DNA of 64,000 nt from Episyrphus balteatus (Eukaryota; Arthropoda; Insecta; Diptera; Syrphidae). Position 1 is the first letter of the stretch; each line of letters opens with the position of its first letter. Positions 57,872-64,000 of this stretch are shown piece by piece. The stretch spans positions 127,817,027 to 127,881,026 of the forward strand of contig NC_079136.1 of NCBI RefSeq assembly GCF_945859705.1, written 5' to 3'. The notes below the pieces were generated by a model, which was not told where the DNA came from, did no database searches, and saw only the letters and a list, made by a program, of their open reading frames with translations. The translations under genes and the position numbers were made by a program.

Positions 57872-58852
57872 TAAAATGCACGACTCGGTCGCACGAACTT
57901 GCTCTTAGAGTTAAAGTTGCTTAAATTTTTAAGACTTTTTATATAGAAATTTGGAAAATGTAGGTACCTACTATATAGGTAAAAAAAAAAAATAAAATTA
58001 GTTTTTTAAGAAAATAAAATAAAATCTGAAATCAAATTGCCCTCCAAAACAAGTATGCAATTTTGATTGATATATTAACATGCATTTTTAGAAAAAAAAT
58101 TTTCAAAATCGTTAGAGCCGTTTTTTAAAAATCTAATTTTTTATAAATAATTTTTTGGAAAAAAAGTTTTAAAATAATATTGGTATGCCATTTTGTAAAA
58201 ATCACTAATCAACATCTAAAAAAAAAATTTCAAAAAAATTCAATGTCCCGTTTCGAAAATTTGATTTTTGAAAAAATAATTTTCAACATTTTTTTAAAAA
58301 TCCAAAAATTATTTTTTTTGAAATTTTGTTTTTGGTTTATATTTAAATTATATAAATGCTTCTTCACAAAAAGTTTCGTTGAAATCGAATAAGCTCTTTC
58401 AGAGATAATCGGATTTGAAAAAAGGGTCTATGGCAGGTACCGTTAATAATGATTTTCAAAAAAAAAATTTTTAATTGAAAGATAGACCTTGTCTTAAAAC
58501 TAACATTTGAATTTTTTAAACAAAATCGTTCGAGCCGTTTTTGAGATATTTCAATTTTACTAAAATCGGTATATGACAAGTACCGTTATTTTTGGTCAAA
58601 CAAAATTAATTCCAAAAACTCCTCTGGAGAGGCGCCAAATAATGCTACATACCAAGTTTGACATCAATCGGTTCATCCGTTTAAGCTGTAGCTTCGTTTA
58701 CAGACAGACAGACTGACAGACAGACGGACTTCCGGGACCCACTTTTTTGGCATTCTCTACCATCGTAACGTCATGGAAAAATGCTATCTCAACTTTTTTT
58801 TTTGTACGAATGCATAACTTGATATATAGTACCTATATCGCAAGTAAAAATT
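57872..58852 (-). repeat. dispersed repeat family R, inverted copy
   Basis: Read on the - strand it carries the same left end as the 44005 copy (TTTTTACTTGCGATATAGG near 58850), the CTGTCTGTCTGTAAACG tract, CCAGAGGAG and the terminal GTGCGACCGAGTCGTGCATT near 57880. It is one of the most complete copies in the window. Confidence 0.8.
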
Positions 58853-60449
58853 CGTATGCACACAAAAATTTCTTAGTTTGTAAATGACTGAATTCTTTTT
58901 AATTTCTAACATTATATTGAAGATCGTAACAAATACGCTCATTACCTTTAACATTTGGAGAAATATTTTTTTATATGATAAATCGAAGAAAATACTTTCA
59001 ACAATTTTATGGTTTCTTTGTCCTTTCATCAAAAATTTTCTTCAAAGTTTTTCCTGCCATATACCATTTCAAGCTTAAATTGAATTCATGTAGGTATTCA
59101 CTTACACTTCTTTGGTTGTGGAACATTTATCACATTTAACTCTTGAATAGTTCCAAACAGCATTTCCTAATGCTTATCGTAATGTTGCTTTTTTTATATT
59201 TTGTGTTTCGTTTTTGCTGTCTAACAACGAACCAAACCTCTTTTTGCTATTGGAGTTGTGCAAAAATATCACTCTGTTTACTGTATTTACTGTTTTATTT
59301 ATTTTATTTTTTTTTTGTTTTTTTGCTTTTTTGTAGAAAAGACCATCAACTTTTAGTTATCCTTCAAAACAGCGAGTCCTTTGAAAAGTAATCTAGAGAA
59401 GAAGAAAACGAACAAGAAAAAAAAAAGGAAACAAAATACTTTATCCGCACACTCAGACGTTCTTCATTGCCCACTTTATCGACCTTTTCATTCGCATATA
59501 CCCACAAACTTTTTGTTATAAAAATGCTGATTTGTTTCTTTCTTATATTTTTTTTTTTTTTTTTTTGTTTTTTTGTTTGAAAAAAATGACTTTTTCTTTT
59601 GTTGTACTCGATATGGTAAAGAATATCCTTCGATCAGGACATTTTCTTGTAGCAGCTACTACCTATTCATTGTTCATTGATAACCTTTGTTCTGTTTTTT
59701 TTTTTTTTTCTCAACCTCCTTTGCAATTTTTCTGTATTTTTAATCAGAATTTCTTGTATTTAAGCTGCACAATCAACAATAAAAAGATGGCAGCAAAAAG
59801 AATTGCCAAGAAAGTAGGTGGTATACAACTCTCGTGTCATTTCGGTCTTTCTTGACTAATTTTGACTAAAAAAAAAATTGATTGCAGATTTTTTTCCTTT
59901 TTTTTTGTTAAAAAAAAAAAAAACATTATTAGTTTCATTTTTTCGCATTGACCATGAATTCTAGTCATTTCTGTTATTGTTGTGGAATTGGCAATGATAT
60001 CATTGGGCAGGGTTAAAAATAATAAAAAAAAAAGGAACAAAATTACATCTGCAACTCGCCATCAAACATAACCACAAGGATTATGGACCAAAAATAAAAT
60101 GCGGCCAACATTTTGCCTAGCCCACACAAACACATAAAACTAAAATAGTGTTTCAGTTGTGGATGAAGGTGAACCTCAGGGAATTTTGGCTTTAAGCCAA
60201 ATAATTGATACTTTGTTTGAAAACATGGTGTAGAGGTTATATTTACTGATGGTGATATGAGTAATTTATTTTGAAGAAGTTTACTTAAAATGTTTATGGA
60301 AAAAATAGTTGGCATGATGATTTATAGACTTGTTGTGATTATGATGGAAAAATTTCACACCCATTTCACTTGATTTTTGAGTTCTCTTGAACGTATTTTT
60401 AATTTAAACTATTTTGTTAAAATTTCGTTTTTAGTTCATGATTTTTGTC
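58853..60449. other. intron, nothing seen
   Basis: T-rich sequence with several short chance frames and no splice-supported exon. Confidence 0.45.
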
Positions 60450-60910
60450 AATAGATGGCGACATACTCAATCAAATGTAATTTTATAAAATCTATAACAA
60501 GCGAGTGAGTTAAACAATTCTAACGATACCTCATTTGACCAATTGTGATTCATAGTTTAAGAGTTATGAGGGAACAGATGAATAAACATGCATGGATTTT
60601 CATACGTTCCCTCATAGCTACTGAACTACTTATCATAATTTGAAAATTTAGGTATCGTTGGAAGCAACTTCCTTGTCCACTGGTTATAGGCTATATGACT
60701 TGAAATAAATTCGAATATGGTGCCCTCTATAGAGGCAAAAGTCATGAAAAGACTTTTTATGTTCATCTGTTCCCCCATATCTTCTAAACTATTTATAATA
60801 TTTTGACAAATGAGGTATTGTTAAAATCGCCTTGCTCGTCCGCTAGTTATAGTCTTGAATGTAATTTGAATTTAGTGCTATCTAGACGCAAAAGTCATGA
60901 TAAAATTTGA
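60450..60910. repeat. three-copy inverted/direct repeat cluster, about 160 bp units
   Basis: A unit containing GAGGGAACAGATGAA, GACAAATGAGGTATCGTT-like and GCCCTCTATAGAGGCAAAAG-like blocks occurs once inverted (60450-60580) and twice direct (about 60600-60750 and 60770-60910). The first and last units face each other (ATAGATGGCGACA against GTGCTATCTAGACGC). Confidence 0.5.
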
Positions 60911-63255
60911 TTTTAAAGTAGTTGATAAGGATTTTTTTGCAGTTAAAAATAAAATCGTTTGAAATATAAATATAAATGTCTGCTGCTCAAGACATTTGAA
61001 TTACAAAGTCCCAACATTGCTTGACACAAAATAATTCTCCAAATCTTCATGTCAAAGCTTTGTACCAAAATTCATTTTCACAAAGAAAGACAAAACTAAT
61101 CATTTTGATCCCTGACCTTTCTAAATTCATAAACTTCCATATAACTTCTACAAATTCTCTTATATCATAATTTCAAAACTTTCAAGACACATTTCATTTA
61201 ATAAGTTTTTTTTTTTTTTTGCTAAACAAAAAGTCAAAAGACACATCATCCTGCCTAATATACATAAAACAGAACAAAAAACAAATTAAATAAAATTACA
61301 AACCATCTCTCATCTCATTGCACACAAAAGACGAAAAATCAACTTTCAGACTTTTTGGCAACTCTTACATAGTAAACAACAAATAAAGTTATGTATATTC
61401 CTAAATATTATTTGTCCTGTGTGTCGTGTGTCCTGATGACTTTTTCAAGCTTGGTTGAACATTAATTTGATGTTTTATACTTTGTCTCTTTTGAGCTATA
61501 ATTTGTGTGTCCTTGGAAGTTTTATATACAAATTAGTAAACATTTTTCTTGTTTTTTTTTTTTTTTTTTTTTTTATTGTGACTTTGCTTTTCCTTAGATA
61601 CACAAGAAATGGTAGTAGAGTTTGTTATGTGCAATTAAACCAAAATTTTAATGAAATTTAGATGAGAAGAAAGTATCTTTTGTCGTTTAAGGTTAAATAT
61701 CAAAGTTTTTGATAGCTTCTGCTCTGAAAGGCTTCTAATTAGATGACTTTGAATGGAAAATATTTTCGTTTGCAACAAAATTGGCTAAGTTGTCGAACTA
61801 AATTGAGTTAAAAATATTCATCTAATTTAGTCAAAGTTAAACCTTGAGTGACCTTTTAAAAGCATTTTAAAGTGTACTAAATTGGAAAATAAAAAAAAAA
61901 TATCCATTGACGAATTTTGAATACAAAGAAATATTTGAGGCGGAAAAATTGCAAAAAATTCGTTGATATTTTTGTTTTTTTTTTTAAAGATACTGTTTTT
62001 TCCAAAAACTTTGCCAGTACTAATCAAACAACTGATATTGTTTTGTTTCTTTTTAATAATTTATTGCAAATAGATACAAATAACTAATTTCAACTCAATT
62101 AATTATAAGACAACTCATCATGGAAAATACATCAAAGAGGGCATTTTTTTACATTAACCCCTTGTAACCCAACATCGTAAATTTTAAAATTAATACTGTA
62201 AATCGAAAGGGCTTTAGCTATAATAAAACACGTATTTTTTAAAAATTCAATAAATTCATTATTTGCTTAGTTATTTCGAAATTTATGCAGTAAAAAAAAA
62301 GTTTAAATAATATATTTTTGTATATAAATGCAAAAACTCAAACAAAAAGCTATATAATATTTATTTTTAGGCGCATCCCTAAAATCCAAATATAAAACCC
62401 CGTTAGTTTATGCACGAAAAATATTTTTTCTGAATTTCGTAGTTTTTACATAAATTTGCTTGTTTTCCAAAAAAGCCGAACTTTCAACATTAACTGCCAA
62501 TTAAAAACTATTGGTGCTATTTATTTGAAATATGGCGCATTATTTCGATAAAGCAATTCTTAAAGATTATGTAAGAAGCTTTAAAAGAATAAAAATATGT
62601 TTTTTTACCATTTCTCTACTCAAAACATCAATTCAAAATAAATTTTAAGCAACTGGCACCCAAAAAATAAGCAAACAAAAATTTCAGAACACAAAATAAT
62701 TTGGGAGTAGCCAAAAGTAGCCATGCAGTTGCAAGATTGAATGAAATTTTGTTTTGATATGGCAGCATCTGGCAGTCAAATTAGAGAGTAAAACCTGCAG
62801 TGAAACTAGAAGAAAGTATAATCAGATGACAATCTTTTGAAGTGAAAACTTCTTTAGTATCGTAGTGATTTGAAACAAGATGAAACGAAAACGCGACACG
62901 ACTTTAACTTGTTATAACTTTTTTGTTTTAATAGATAGATGAATGAAATTTGTACAAAATTTCAATTAATTTCATATTCAAAATTCGGAGATAACGGTAA
63001 AAATATGTTCTTTTCCAACACACGTTATATCTTTTGATCTAGTGCACATACAAATTTGATGTAACTTTAATACGCATGCTGATAACATAACCTTTTATTT
63101 GATAGATCACACATAACATTACGTGCTCTACAAGTTACACAATCTTAAATTGAAAAAAATTTAAAAATACCTCAAAACACCTGTGAAGATCTGTTGGCGA
63201 TGACCAGCTACCAGTGTAGGAAGTATCGTAATCTCAGTCTGGAAATTCGACATGG
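60911..63255. other. intron, nothing seen
   Basis: A+T-rich sequence with a long T run (61550-61574). No gene or element boundary is recognised. Confidence 0.45.
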
Positions 63256-63760
63256 TTGACTTTAAAAAATTCTAACTTCTCTTGTAGACATCTTTGAAAT
63301 AAGATTTATACATCATTATACAAGGTGAAACAATAAGCTTTCACATGGTATAAAAATTTGTATAGGTTGTCAAACAAAAAAATTGATTTAATAGCATGAG
63401 AACATAAAAATAAATGTTTTTTTTTGCTTTTTGGATGAAATTTTATCGAGTTTAAAAAATTCTAGCTCTTTTTGTAGATGTCTTGATGTAGACTTGATCG
63501 ATATATATATATTTTGAGCTAAGAAAAAAAGCTTTCGGATGGTATAAGAATGTTTATAGGTTGTTAGGTAAAAAATGCATTTAATCGCTTTTTTTTATGG
63601 AAATTGATCGAGTTCAAAAAATTCTAGCTCTTTTTGTAGATGTCTCATAGACCTGATCGATATATATATTTTGAGCTAAGACAACAAGCTTTATTTATAT
63701 AGGTTGTCATATAAAAAACATGGATTTAAAGGTGATAGAATAAAAATAGGTAGATTTTTT
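63256..63760 (+). repeat. three-unit tandem repeat, about 160-190 bp period
   Basis: AAAAAATTCTAGCTCTTTTT followed by GTAGATGTC recurs near 63262, 63456 and 63617. Each is followed by TTTGAGCTAAG, an AGCTTTC...GGTATAA block and TATAGGTTGTCA. Confidence 0.65.
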
Positions 63761-64000
63761 CTATTTTATTTTTTTTTTTAGCAAGAAAAATGATTTTTTA
63801 AGGTTTCACTTCTACCACGCGTTAATTGCACACATGATTTTTTTTTGTTTTTTGAATGACTTGATTTAGATAGTTTGGTATGACATGTCTCCTGCACATC
63901 TGGCAGTAATTTTAACATCAAAAAATTGGTTAAACTATTTTTCATCTTACTACAGTTAAAACAAAAATTAACCGAAATTTTAGAGACTTAAAAGAGATTT
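63761..64000. other. intron at window end
   Basis: No feature seen. The host gene presumably continues beyond 64000. Confidence 0.4.

Overview
The window looks like intronic DNA from the nuclear genome of a fly, probably a higher (cyclorrhaphan) dipteran. It is strongly A+T-rich, has long introns with short canonical GT/AG exons, and carries many short inverted-repeat DNA elements. No species can be named from the sequence alone.

The host gene is on the + strand. Five spliced exons (35082-35698, 35785-35929, 38248-38517, 50139-50461, 50523-50674) join in frame. They encode part of a neuron navigator protein, the family of Drosophila sickie (sick) and vertebrate NAV1/2/3. Neither end of the gene is inside the window: about 35 kb of intron lies upstream and more than 13 kb downstream. 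The exon cluster ends in the conserved navigator coiled coil.

Three genes sit inside the host introns. A two-exon secreted MBF2-family protein lies on the - strand (42018-42557) with a TATA box. A tRNA-Pro(AGG) lies on the - strand (50750-50821). A two-exon, divergent insulin-like peptide lies on the + strand (55431-55830), with exact B-chain and A-chain cysteine spacing and a phase-1 intron.

Most of the rest is mobile and repetitive DNA. A Transib-type element (907-2622) has ends that imitate RAG recombination signals, with 12 bp and 23 bp spacers. Two piggyBac-type elements lie in TTAA sites (5103-6176 and 52197-52738). Several elements lie in TA sites (12366-12808, 25520-26808, 46348-47441, 51846-52822), and two of these carry tRNA-like cores. 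Two Foldback-like elements (9477-9743 and 18371-18910) have arms built from short AATTCTG repeats. A 2.3 kb giant palindrome (27760-30060) carries a 163 bp patch copied from the host intron 10 kb away. At least seven copies or fragments of one dispersed repeat family are present, as are several tandem arrays, including a four-unit ~315 bp array with alternating A/B units (32620-33915).

The stretches between these elements (for example 10-12, 15-17.6, 22.3-24.5, 38.5-40 and 47.5-48.9 kb) are ordinary A+T-rich intron with microsatellites and no supported gene.
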